From Tillus elongatus (Eukaryota > Arthropoda > Insecta > Coleoptera > Cleridae), in NCBI GenBank assembly GCA_964006375.1, contig OZ023264.1:174764295-174828294 (forward strand): a stretch of DNA of 64,000 bases. Direction: 5' to 3'. The notes beneath the pieces were generated by a model. That model saw only the letters and a program-made list of their open reading frames with translations. It was not told the DNA's origin and ran no database searches. Positions 14,561 through 23,380 of this stretch are shown here, in pieces (position 1 is the stretch's first letter; each line of letters starts with the position of its first letter). The position numbers and the translations under genes were made by a program.

Positions 14561-14563
<3 letters not shown>
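12766..14563 (+). mobile_element. Mariner-like element, left end truncated
   Basis: Inner inverted repeats of ~150 bp (12766-12915 and 14287-14433, both carrying CCCTTAAGGG) flank a plus-strand transposase. On the right a further ~130 bp continues to the true end CTGCGCCACCCTG at 14563, followed by TA. On the left this outer part is missing and a (TA)n tract takes its place. The copy at 63579-64000 keeps the outer part, confirming the full TIR of ~280 bp. Confidence 0.85.
13099..14178 (+). pseudogene. Mariner-like transposase, frameshifted and with stops
   Basis: It starts at ATG 13099 (MVYSVEERVEII) with an N-terminal helix-turn-helix. A stop follows near 13248 and frame breaks near 13275 and 13680. 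The N-terminal domain continues with LSPRKLTTVSNIKRRTIQRIL. The catalytic half shows QDEAPSHF (second Asp) and LTPLDLFLWGHL (third Asp), 41 residues apart. The first catalytic site is altered: the expected TDE triad reads SGECTF. A stop at 14065-14067 precedes another 36 in-frame codons that match the usual C-terminus, ending at TGA 14176-14178. The original protein was ~360 residues. Confidence 0.85.

Positions 14564-14645
<82 letters not shown>
14564..14645. repeat. (TA)n microsatellite
   Basis: Pure TA directly after the mariner terminus at 14563. Confidence 0.97.
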
Positions 14646-15118
<473 letters not shown>

Positions 15119-15370
15119 TAAATTTAAGAGACTATTTAAATTATTTAAACATCTATGGGCTACAACGCTATCACTATTGGTGGGTTAATAGTAAAACACA
15201 ATTACACATAAATATGTTTAATTCCTTCGTCCTTTTTAACAGTCCTCAAAAAAGTGCAGTTTCTTAATAGTTTACCAATCGCCTAGCAGTGGTAAACGGA
15301 TTTCAATGCTTTTGACAGCTTCACTGAGTAAGTTCCGGGAATGGTCTCATTCGGTTGATTTGTAATATGT

Positions 15371-16635
15371 ATAAAAACACAGTCTAATTCACGACAGGCA
15401 GTATGGATTCCGCCAGCGCAGATGAACTGCCGACCTCCTTTCCTTTGTCACCGATTCTTGGACCAAGCCTATGGCACTACACGGTGAATCTCAGGATGTC
15501 GCTCTAGACACATCCAAAGCATTCGACCAGGTCGGGCACGCAACGCTGCTTAATAAACTTCCGGCATATGGCCTACTACCAAAACTATGTACCTGGACAG
15601 CAAATTTTCTCTCCAATCGGAGCATTTCTATTGTCGTGGATGGACATTCCTCTAAACTGTATCCAATTAATGCAGGAGTTCCTCAAGGTTCAGCTATAGC
15701 CCCTACTTTGTTTCTTCTCCACATCAATGACCTTCTCTCCAGCACATCCCACCCAGTTCCAAGTTACGCAGACGAGAGCACCCCCCACTCAAATATACAA
15801 TATTCTAAGCCTCTCTCTTTAACCCAATTAGCTGCAGATCGCAGACTCATGGAGGGTTCTGTCACCGCGGATCTCTAAAAAATATTAGACTGTGGAAGTA
15901 GAAAACTTGTACATTTCAACCCCACAAAATCTCAGTCTTGCTTTCTTTTTCATAAGGGATACACCAGCCCTAGACCCACCACAACGAACAACTAAGTTAT
16001 CCAAAGTAATGAATCCTTTTCACTTGTTGGCATTTCTGTGGATAGAAATCTCAATTGAAACCAACATGTAACATCAATTGCAGAAGCGGCTGCTAAGAAA
16101 CAAGGTTTCTTTTTCGGGCTCGCAAATACTTTTCAGCAGCTAATCTCCATACCTTATATACTTCTCAAATAAGGCCAAACCTCAAATACTGTTCCCACAT
16201 CTGGGGTGTCGCTGCCGCTTCTACACGCGCTATCCTGGACTCCATTCAGAAGAAAGGTATACGTCTCATCGGCGACCGTACACTTACCCAAAGGGTGGCA
16301 ACCCTTGCCCACTGACGTGCCGTTGGTGACCGCCCTCTCTCTTTTATAGGTCTCTGCACGGGCATTGCTCAGAGGAGCTTTTTTCTTTAATATTTCCTCC
16401 ACCTGCTGCCCCCAACAGATCTACAAGGGAAACAGAGCGAATGCACCCTTTTAATGTACAAGTCACCAGACATAGAACATATTGTTATGCCCGCTCTTTC
16501 GTCCCGAGGACCTCCAAGTTGTGGAATTTCTTGCCGGCACATGTTTTTCCTTCTCCTTCGAACCACCAAACCTTTAAGTTCAGAATTAACAAGTTGCCTC
16601 TTTTCTCCTTGTCGACACCCACGGTACGATAGAAT
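15371..16635 (+). pseudogene. LINE reverse transcriptase C-terminal half, broken
   Basis: RT palm segments are readable: YGFRQRR-like start, ALDTSKAFDQVGHATLLN, GVPQGSAIAPTLFLL and the catalytic box degraded from YADD to YADE near 15770. After a stop at 15876-15878 the C-terminal domain continues across frames, including GVAAASTRAILDSIQKK and the final TSKLWNFLPAHVFP segment, ending at TAG near 16635. It preserves the domain that the minus-strand copy has lost. Loss of the second catalytic Asp makes it inactive. Confidence 0.82.
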
Positions 16636-16680
16636 TTAGGTGTAAGCGCTCGTAGTGTGTTGAAATTAAAAAAAAAAAAA
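15371..16680 (+). mobile_element. Jockey/CR1-like LINE copy, 5'-truncated
   Basis: The plus-strand copy begins inside the RT domain at AAACACAGTCTAATTCACG, as expected of 5' truncation during target-primed reverse transcription, and ends at a short A run near 16668-16680. It is the same family as the copy at 9663-11700. Confidence 0.85.
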
Positions 16681-17399
16681 TTGGCTACACAATCCATAAA
16701 ATTTTAGAAAAATTTACGGAATCAAGCAGGTTTACGCAGTGCTCCAATTTTTGAGTCTTCCCCAGCTCCACTATATGTTTAGGGTCCACTTTAAAGAGCT
16801 ATTTAATTTGTAAGGAGAAGAAAACTAGGTACTACTTTTAAACTTAATATGGTTGGTAAGGCCAGTTACAATCAATTATTCACACACAAAAAACACCATC
16901 AAGTTATTTCCAGATTTCTTAACACATTTGCTTGAATAGGTCGTTCTACATATAAATTAGTAATTCTTATAGAACTACTGCGTTGCTATGTCCCGTCAGT
17001 CTGCAAAGTTCTTAGCGATAGAGGATAGAGGCAATGAGCGGAAATTCCTGATAGCACTTAATATTTTAGTTATTAGATGTTGCCGGGGATTATGCAACCA
17101 AGTGTACACTGGATGGGGTTTCCAAAGTTGCTTGATAATAGCGGCGACGACTGGGATTTGCGTTTCATGCTTAGTTGTGGCCATTAGGAATTTATCATTT
17201 CATTTGTTATTCGCCATTCATATTATAGAAAACATCTTTTACATTAAGTAGTTCTGGAAATTGTTTCTGTTGTATACATTATACAAATCAATAAGAAAAT
17301 AAAAGAGACAAAAGCGATAAATTATTCCAGTCGTTTTTATCCTTAGTAAATGCGGTGGATGTATATCCATGTTTGTGACAATTATTTCCATAGGAAAAA
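16681..17399. other. Intergenic, no recognised feature
   Basis: Overlapping open frames on both strands at 16988-17251 have no recognisable motif; low-confidence noise. Confidence 0.4.
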
Positions 17400-17645
17400 G
17401 TCTGGACGCAGCAAGGGCGTTATGGTAGTGAATTTTTATTAAAATGTTTTTAATAGGAAATATATTTTTTTAAGAAAGCTTGCATCAAATTTGGTTACTA
17501 GTATAACCTATATGAGAGAAACAATGTACCATATTTTATCAAAATAACTTTATTGTTTAAAAATGTACAAAAACCTTCCGAAAATAAACCTAAAATGTGC
17601 TCAAAAAACAGGTTTCCTGGCCAACGAACCATAAGTTAATAGTAA
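17400..17645. mobile_element. MITE, family A, right part cut by the Penelope-like element
   Basis: It starts TCTGGACGCAGCAAGGGCG at 17401, aligns with 5779-6093 for ~240 bp, then switches abruptly to Penelope-like coding sequence, so its inverted right end is missing. Confidence 0.65.
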
Positions 17646-18302
17646 GTTAAGCTATCTTATCTATCTGAAACCCTTGACATTCTCAAAAATAAACACAATA
17701 TTTCCCAGGATACCTTAGCTCTTCTAAAACACTGCATATCTAACACTTATTTCCTTTTTCAAAACAAATTTTACAAACAAGTTCGAGATTCTCCAATGGG
17801 TTCACCACTCTTTCCTGCATTGGCTAACATTTTCATGGAAAACTTCGAGACACAAGCCCTCAATTCATCCCAACTTAAACCAACCTGTTGGTTAAGATAC
17901 GTTGACGACATTTTCGCTGTCTGGCCACACGGTAAAGAATCTCTAGACGAATTCCTTTCTTACCTAAATAACACCTACCCCCAAATCCAGTTTACCATGG
18001 AAATAGAAAATAATTTTTCTTTGCCTTTTTTAGATGTACGCATCACTAGAAACCCAGTCAGAGGATTTTCTTACACTGTTTACCGAAAACCAACCCACAC
18101 TAATCGTTATCTTAACGCCCAATCTCACCATCACCCATCGCAACTAAATTCCGTGGTTCAAACACTAGTAACACGATCCCTTAGATTAACGGACAACAAC
18201 AACATACAGACAGAATTAAACTTTTTTAGACAGACAATGCTAGAAAACGGATACGACAACAATCACATACTACTAAACATTGGAAACGCACAACAACAAA
18301 CC
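17646..18302 (+). pseudogene. Penelope-like reverse transcriptase, C-terminal half, interrupted by the Polinton
   Basis: An open frame enters at ~17655 without a start (5' truncated) and runs to the Polinton junction at 18302. It shows RDSPMGSPLFPALANIFME, the catalytic RYVDDIFAVW box near 17900, NNFSLPFLDVRITR and YRKPTHTNRYL, the standard order of Penelope-like RTs (a group related to telomerase). The frame resumes at 36323 after the 18 kb insertion. If the insert and one target duplication are ignored, the frame carries straight on into the linker before the GIY-YIG domain, which proves the two pieces were one ORF. Confidence 0.88.
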
Positions 18303-20131
18303 AGTAGGTAATGGGTCACTTGAGGCAGACAGGTAGTGGGCGGAGCCCCACCCCTAGTGGGCGGAGCCCTCCCCCTTGTAGGCAGAGCCCCACCCCTTGT
18401 GGGCGTGGCCCAGTGACGTCACATGACTTGCGCCAGACAGTCACATGCAAACATTCCAAAGTGTCTGACCTATTATTTCTATTATTCTGGGGATATTGAA
18501 AAAACCATTTGGAGCAGGTGAGTTTCGAACCCGGGACATTCAGATGAGGAACGACTACCTTAACCGTCGCGGCTAATCAAGCACTTGTTAATTTATTGTT
18601 TCAGATTTGTATATATACGACTTTTAATTAAAACAAACCATACATGTAACATATTTAAATATTTTATTATTATTAGACAATTGAATGATTCACAAAATAA
18701 GAATTAATATGTTTTATTATTATATAAATGTGAGCTGGAAGATAAAGCCCTTCTTACATTTAATGAGGGAATATCAAATCTGTAAAAATAACACACAGAG
18801 GTCGTTGGCAAACAAAAGAAGGAAGTTCAGAAACAAAATAGACAACAGGTTCAAATAGGAAACCAAACTTAAATATCGTAGAGACAATAGAGGTCGCTGG
18901 CAAAACAAAGAAGGAAGCTCAGAAACAAAATGGACAACAGGTTCAACTCTTAAAAATAGGAACTTTTTTAGCCTTATGTGTGGGCGCGGCAAGTAGTTGA
19001 TTTTATTTTGAAAGAGTTACAGGTTCGATTCCTGATATATGCTCCTTGATATGGTAGCGTCAAACAAATACAAAGAGGTACTGAATAACGAAACACAAAG
19101 CTTAGAAACAATGGTTGGTTACAGGTTCAATTCCTTTCTTAGTTTTAAAGCTAACCCCCACGTGTTTAGTGTCATGTTATTCGTCTAAGTAAGCAGAATT
19201 AAAAAATGGCGACTAAAATAAGATAAAAACTTAAAACCCTTATCACGGAAGATCCGTGAGATGTACGATAGAACCAATACATGCACGGTGTTAAGGAGGC
19301 CAAATCAAATTGGAATATACAATAAAATGGCCACTTCCGGTCTAAACTTTAAATCGTTATATCTTTTGAACGGAAAGTGATAGAAATGAACTGTCTTTAA
19401 AAATATATTGTTTCGTAACAAGCTCTACAAGAAAATGAGATAAAAAACTTTAAACCCTTATCGCGGAAGATCGGTGAGATGTACGAGAGAACCAATACAT
19501 GCACGGTGTTAAGGAGGCCAAATCAAATTGGAATATACAATAAAATGGCCACTTTCGGTCTAAACTTTAAATCGTTATATCTTTTGAATGGAAAGTGATA
19601 GAAAGGAACCGACTTCAAAAATGTATGTTTCGTAACAAGGTCTACAAGAAAATGAGATAAAAAACTTCAAATCCTTATCGCGGAAGATCCGTGAGATGTA
19701 CGAGAGAACCAATACATGCACGGTGTTAAGGAGGCCAAATCAAATTGGTATATACAATAAAATGGCCACTTCCGGTCTAAACTTTAAATCGTTATATCTT
19801 TTGAATGGAAAGTGATAGAAAGGAACCGACTTCAAAAATGTATGTTTCGTAACAAGGTCTACAAGAAACTGAGATAAAAAACTTCAAACCCTTATCGCGG
19901 AAGATCGGTGAGATGTACGATAGAACCAATACATACACGCTGTTCAGCAAAGCAAACTCTATAAGCATATTCAATAAAAATGTTACTTCCGGTAGACACT
20001 TCCGGTATAGCTATTCTTAGAGCTACATACATGTGTGACACATCAAAATAATCGTCTTGTTGAACAGAAGAAATATAATATTTAAGTAAGTTAGAACAAG
20101 CTGTATTAACACCTAAAACCAACACACACTC
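18303..20131. repeat. Left TIR of the Polinton (1,829 bp)
   Basis: It is the reverse complement of 34449-36315. The outermost 120 bp is GC-rich with repeats of GGGCGGAGCCCCACCCC. Imperfect ~100 bp repeats lie at 18790-18960 and ~217 bp repeats at 19205-19975. Weaker homology continues inward to about 20245 against 32764-32825, so the original TIR was longer. Confidence 0.93.
19205..19975. repeat. ~217 bp tandem repeats in the left TIR (about 3.5 copies)
   Basis: The marker TATCGCGGAA (first copy TATCACGGAA) recurs at 19241, 19459, 19676 and 19893, a period of 217-218 bp. On the minus strand each unit carries a version of the last ~15 codons of the TIR ORF (19892-20146) plus its 3' flank, so the array arose by tandem duplication of that gene's 3' end. 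A mirror array lies at about 34660-35360. Confidence 0.9.
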
Positions 20132-20146
20132 ACGAGGAACCGCCAT
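19892..20146 (-). CDS. TIR-embedded small protein, unknown (84 aa)
   Basis: An ATG at 20146 opens an 84-codon frame in the left TIR, transcribed outwards. The sequence is not low-complexity: a hydrophobic start (CVLVLGVNTACSNLLKYY), an acidic DDYFDVSHMYV segment and a C-terminal LTDLPR. I recognise no family. The right TIR holds the same coding sequence (34395-34688), identical from the REC residues onward but with a different N-terminus, because the TIR homology begins just inside the ORF. The 3' end has been amplified into the adjacent tandem array. It could be a genuine two-copy terminal gene or a chance ORF preserved by TIR homogenisation. Confidence 0.4.
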   Translation of the reverse strand: MAVPRECVLVLGVNTACSNLLKYYISSVQQDDYFDVSHMYVALRIAIPEVSTGSNIFIEYAYRVCFAEQRVCIGSIVHLTDLPR

Positions 20147-20554
20147 TTAAACATGGCGGCTAGCGCATGCGTACAAGCAATTTTTTATTTGTTGGGTAAA
20201 GTCCTACGTGTTTGGTGTCATATCACTCGTCTAGGTAAACAGAATCCAAATTTAACATATGTACATGTGTACAATAAAAAAATTTATATTCTTAAGTCTT
20301 ATTGAAATCGGTTTGATTTAAAGAATCTGTTGAAAGTAGAGCTGGCAACAATACATCTAGTGGTAGCCGCGATATCGCTTCCAACTATGACTATATTTAG
20401 CATTTCCCGAAATTAACCTTGTTAGCCAACATAGTTTTCCTTGCAGCTGTTGAAATAACCTTGTGAGCAGTTCATATTTCCTGTTTGTGGTTTTATTTCC
20501 GTTGAATGACCTTAAAGTCGTATGAAATAGATAAAACTCTAGAATATTTTTTTT
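20147..20554. other. Left subterminal leader region of the Polinton
   Basis: Noncoding. The first ~90 bp (shared GTACGCATGCGCTAGCCGCC and ACACGTAGGACTTTA in inverted form) match 32764-32825 and mark the former inner TIR. The rest leads into the promoter of the first gene. Confidence 0.5.
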
Positions 20555-20579
20555 GTATAAAAGGTTGAGAATTTCAAAC
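20555..20579 (+). promoter_or_regulatory. TATA promoter of the leftmost Polinton gene
   Basis: GTATAAAAGGTTGAGAATTT followed by CAAAC, 20 bp before the ATG at 20599. The same string with one base deleted and one changed lies at 32641-32664 on the minus strand, ahead of the rightmost gene. Such conservation outside the TIRs indicates a promoter with a fixed TATA-to-initiator layout. Confidence 0.7.
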
Positions 20580-20598
20580 AAATATTTATTTGTTAAGT

Positions 20599-20925
20599 AT
20601 GGCGTATAACTACGAGCAGTGGTATGGACGTAAAAATAGAATAGGCTATGAAGTGTGTGAATTAAAACAGTTGGTGTTGGAAATACAAAGAGAGGCTTTT
20701 ACAGATGAACGCGACTCTGAAGGTGAAGACTATGAGAGTGGTCATATAGTTGAATTATGTGATATATATTTAGCTGGATACTGCTCCACACAGTTCTTCG
20801 CTCTAGCGCTCATTCGATACCGTCCAGGTACGCATTTAAGCAAACCATTTTTTAAATATTTACCTGGAGAAGCTCAAGATCAATATAAAAGTTATTATGA
20901 TGTAGAAACCATTAGAAATATTTAG
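20599..20925 (+). CDS. Polinton unknown protein 1 (108 aa, acidic segment)
   Basis: The ATG at 20599 is the first after the TATA motif at 20555; an upstream TTG in the same frame is not needed. The 108-residue product starts MAYNYEQWYGRKNRIGYEV, has an acidic stretch FTDERDSEGEDYESGH (about residues 35-50) and a Cys-containing hydrophobic middle (LCDIYLAGYCSTQFFALALI). I recognise no family. It is the first gene of a three-gene rightward block, 29 bp before the next ATG. Its place at the element's left edge, where other Polintons often carry POLB, suggests accessory or replaced content. Confidence 0.7.
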   Translation: MAYNYEQWYGRKNRIGYEVCELKQLVLEIQREAFTDERDSEGEDYESGHIVELCDIYLAGYCSTQFFALALIRYRPGTHLSKPFFKYLPGEAQDQYKSYYDVETIRNI

Positions 20926-20954
20926 TTTACACAGAAAGCTGTGATATAAAGAAC

Positions 20955-21851
20955 ATGGAATGTTGTGCGACATATTATAAGGCGTTTAGTGATTGCAAAA
21001 GATTTTTAAAGTTTAACAGTCAACCAACCAGAAGAATACAACCAATTAAAGTGGAGAGGGAAAACCTATTTAACATCAGAGTTTACGATAGCAAGTTTAG
21101 TTTAAAATTTCTAGCTATGAAAGCTGCTTGGAATTGTTGTGCTGAAACAATGTGTGACGAAAACGATGGTCCTGATTTCCGTGAACATCATAGGAAAAAG
21201 TTATTGTTTAACAAATATCAAGATGATACAAGGATGCTGATGGAAACAACTTTCAACATCAGAAGATCTGTAAAATTAGTGACTGGTGTTAGTGCAAGAA
21301 ATGAGTTCACAATACTTGTGAAATTTGTTAACCCTTTGGCTCTAGATGAAGAAAATCAATATCTAGCATTGGAAGAGTGGCAGTTTTACGATTTTATGGA
21401 TAACATACGTGCATTATCTGCAAAGTGGTTTAAAGATAATGAACAAACTCATGCTGTAACTCAGACGAGCTACTGTCAAATCTCTCCTGCAACGATGCTA
21501 AGTGAAAAAGTTTTATGTGTTAATAATTGTTTTACACATATGGTTATGTATCTAAATGAAGACACTGTAGAAAAGCTGGTGGAGCATGAGGAAATCATTA
21601 AGGAAAGATTTGAGTATGTAAGAGAAACACAGTTTGCTTGGATATATGACTGTTTTCTTCGCGACATCGTTCAAACATTAACAGAGTTGGGTAATTCAGA
21701 TGTGAGTGCTGCGCAAACCATCCGAGTGATAAAAACCCTACTCAACAACATGTCTCCAACATTCAAGTATTACATGTCAGAGTGTTTGCATTACGCTCAA
21801 GAACAAGTGCTAACCGACATCAATAACCTCATCAATGGCACCACCTCTTAA
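20955..21851 (+). CDS. Polinton unknown protein 2 (298 aa)
   Basis: A clean 298-codon frame starting at ATG 20955 (MECCATYYKAFSDCKRFLKF). It looks alpha-helical with several Cys residues, a charged N-terminal third, and a C-terminal helical part containing WIYDCFLRDIVQTLTELGN and MSECLHYAQEQVLTDINN. No nucleotide-binding, protease or polymerase motif is visible and I recognise no family. The last 17 bases overlap the start of the next gene, pointing to coupled expression. Possible roles are virion structure or DNA binding, but neither is shown by the sequence. Confidence 0.75.
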   Translation: MECCATYYKAFSDCKRFLKFNSQPTRRIQPIKVERENLFNIRVYDSKFSLKFLAMKAAWNCCAETMCDENDGPDFREHHRKKLLFNKYQDDTRMLMETTFNIRRSVKLVTGVSARNEFTILVKFVNPLALDEENQYLALEEWQFYDFMDNIRALSAKWFKDNEQTHAVTQTSYCQISPATMLSEKVLCVNNCFTHMVMYLNEDTVEKLVEHEEIIKERFEYVRETQFAWIYDCFLRDIVQTLTELGNSDVSAAQTIRVIKTLLNNMSPTFKYYMSECLHYAQEQVLTDINNLINGTTS

Positions 21852-22263
21852 AGCAAGCTTCGTCATCCTGACAGCATTGTGTCAAAATGTGTTTTACGTC
21901 TACAAACCACCAAATGTGAAAGAAGTGCGAATCTGTTTCGATGACTGCACCAAATGGTCTGGACTACCAAGAACATATCTGCACAACGATGAAGTGATTG
22001 AAGTTTCAACATACAACATGTCCAATATTAAGACTGATATAGTACATTATAAACTTATGTTTTTGTTTGATCATGGCACCCGAGGTGAGACAGCTGACTG
22101 GAGAACTCTTGTGTTAAATGATTCTTACCTGTTCACTTCAAATTATATTTCTATGTTTATATCAACTGGTTTTCTTATGTGTCTTGCCATATTTATGCTC
22201 ATGTATTTTGGTTTTAAATATTACACTGTACTTAAAGATATTTATCGTAAACATATTTGTTAA
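21835..22263 (+). CDS. Polinton putative single-pass membrane protein (142 aa)
   Basis: The ATG at 21835 overlaps the end of the preceding gene by 17 bp. Near the C-terminus (about residues 103-130) a strongly hydrophobic run, YISMFISTGFLMCLAIFML, is followed by a short basic tail KDIYRKHIC, a good transmembrane anchor. The N-terminus (KASFVILTALCQNVFYV) could act as a signal peptide. The middle contains a Cys pair (CFDDC) and possible N-glycosylation sites (NMS, NDS), which would suit a type I ectodomain. No family is recognised. A membrane protein would be notable in an element with icosahedral capsid genes. AATAAA follows the stop at 22263. Confidence 0.7.
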   Translation: MAPPLKASFVILTALCQNVFYVYKPPNVKEVRICFDDCTKWSGLPRTYLHNDEVIEVSTYNMSNIKTDIVHYKLMFLFDHGTRGETADWRTLVLNDSYLFTSNYISMFISTGFLMCLAIFMLMYFGFKYYTVLKDIYRKHIC

Positions 22264-22324
22264 TAAAAATATATAAACTGAAGATGTCTGTGTTTTACTC
22301 ATTAGTTAAGCACCTATAGTTAAG

Positions 22325-22822
22325 ATGAGATACTGTGAATCGTGCTCGTTACAAGTGAAAAAGAGTGCTTTCTCTGGACATTTACGTAGTGAAATTCACA
22401 AATCTAAAGTGTGTGAACCGTGGGAAGTTGAACAAGTTTATATGTTAACTCAAGCTTTTAAAAACAGAATGGCTACCTATCGTATTAGTATGGATGGTAG
22501 TGATATACGACTTGCCATGGAAAGTGTGAAGCATAAATTGTTTCATTTGATGGAGGCTGCTTTAGCCAAACACGATACAGTTAAAATGAATCTAGAATTG
22601 TTTGGTTTGTATGTGCTCCAAAGTCGAAATAAAAAAGAAATGAAGTCATTTAATACTAAAAATAAAAATATCACAGTGGCAAGTAACTTTGAAAATATAT
22701 ATCAAGAATTTACTGAGGAGATTTACACAAAAGCTTTAGAGTTTGCTGAAGGTGATAGCGGATGGATGTTGGAAAGACTAATGTGGTTGGAAATTAATAT
22801 TAATAAATGTATTTTAAAGTAG
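22325..22822 (+). CDS. N-terminal part of protein-primed DNA polymerase B, polymerase domain missing
   Basis: The 165 residues begin with a zinc-finger-like motif (C4-x2-C7-x11-H19-x5-H25) and continue with ELFGLYVLQS, EMKSFNTKNKNI, FAEGDSGWMLE and EININKCILK. From memory, these match the N-terminal region of arthropod Polinton POLB proteins, where the NINKY-type motif is followed by the rest of a ~1,000+ residue polymerase. Here the frame stops right after NINK, and 45 bp later the convergent capsid block ends, so exonuclease and polymerase motifs are absent. It could be a truncation or a stand-alone domain that has kept a function. The frame is open and has its own ATG and polyadenylation signal. 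Confidence 0.75.
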   Translation: MRYCESCSLQVKKSAFSGHLRSEIHKSKVCEPWEVEQVYMLTQAFKNRMATYRISMDGSDIRLAMESVKHKLFHLMEAALAKHDTVKMNLELFGLYVLQSRNKKEMKSFNTKNKNITVASNFENIYQEFTEEIYTKALEFAEGDSGWMLERLMWLEININKCILK

Positions 22823-22839
22823 TTTAAAATAAAAAACAG

Positions 22840-22867
22840 ATATATTTTACAACGTTTGTTTTATTAT
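22840..22867 (-). terminator. Shared 28 bp 3'-end element with polyadenylation signal
   Basis: On the minus strand it reads ATAATAAAACAAACGTTG then TAAAATATAT, just at the stop of the leftward capsid block. The identical 28 bp occurs at 30915-30942 on the plus strand, 19 bp after the integrase stop. It contains AATAAA and is probably the cleavage/polyadenylation region of both long transcription units. Confidence 0.65.
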
Positions 22868-23352
22868 GGCATTAAGCTTACAATATAAGTAAATAATGAT
22901 ATACAGTTATTTATGCTACAGATACATTTTCTATTATATCCTAAAGTATGATCCATACACAAAGGAGTATCAGGCACTAACTTTGGACAACGTTCACTGG
23001 TTTCCAGGTTGATAACATCCACTTGATAACCACAGGTTGATAGTAAATGTAACAAAAACCTTTGCTTGTTTTCACCTTTAACATAAATTCTGTCAACACG
23101 TTGGGCTATAATATGTTTTGCTATTATGTTTGGTAATTCTTCTAAATTAATATCACCACAATTATAGTCAAGGCAATGGTGTTGTGTTTGTAGAAACTTC
23201 ACTTGCTTGATTATGTCTGCAGACAGTAAACGTAATGGTGTATGCGGTTTAAAAACACAATGCACTGTTTGGAAACCATTATAAATCACAAACTCTTTAG
23301 GTGTAAATTCAGGCAGACAAAAACCCTGAGTATCAACGACTACGAACCTCAT
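22864..23352 (-). CDS. Conserved Polinton protein, possible nuclease-fold (162 aa)
   Basis: It starts at ATG 23352 (MRFVVVDTQGFCLPEF) and ends with a Cys-rich CICSINN segment. The pattern of a hydrophobic strand followed by D-x-(Q/E)-G, then KEFVIYNG, VHCVFKP and RIYVKGENKQRF recalls a small protein I have often seen in arthropod Polintons and domesticated relatives. The opening strand with D-x-(E/Q) is reminiscent of RNase H-fold exonucleases, but the Glu is replaced by Gln here and I cannot place the other catalytic acids. It is the last gene of the leftward capsid block, 28 bp after the capsid gene stop. Confidence 0.7.
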   Translation of the reverse strand: MRFVVVDTQGFCLPEFTPKEFVIYNGFQTVHCVFKPHTPLRLLSADIIKQVKFLQTQHHCLDYNCGDINLEELPNIIAKHIIAQRVDRIYVKGENKQRFLLHLLSTCGYQVDVINLETSERCPKLVPDTPLCMDHTLGYNRKCICSINNCISLFTYIVSLMP

Positions 23353-23380
23353 CGTGAAAGTGATTGCAGCATCCTTACAG

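Noticed and set aside
16988..17251. Overlapping ORFs on both strands (87 and 62 codons)
   Set aside because: No motif, no neighbours supporting either; a weak hydrophobic stretch alone is not evidence of a gene.
19205..19975. CRISPR-like array
   Set aside because: Units are ~217 bp contiguous tandem repeats without short repeats and unique spacers, in a eukaryotic transposon.
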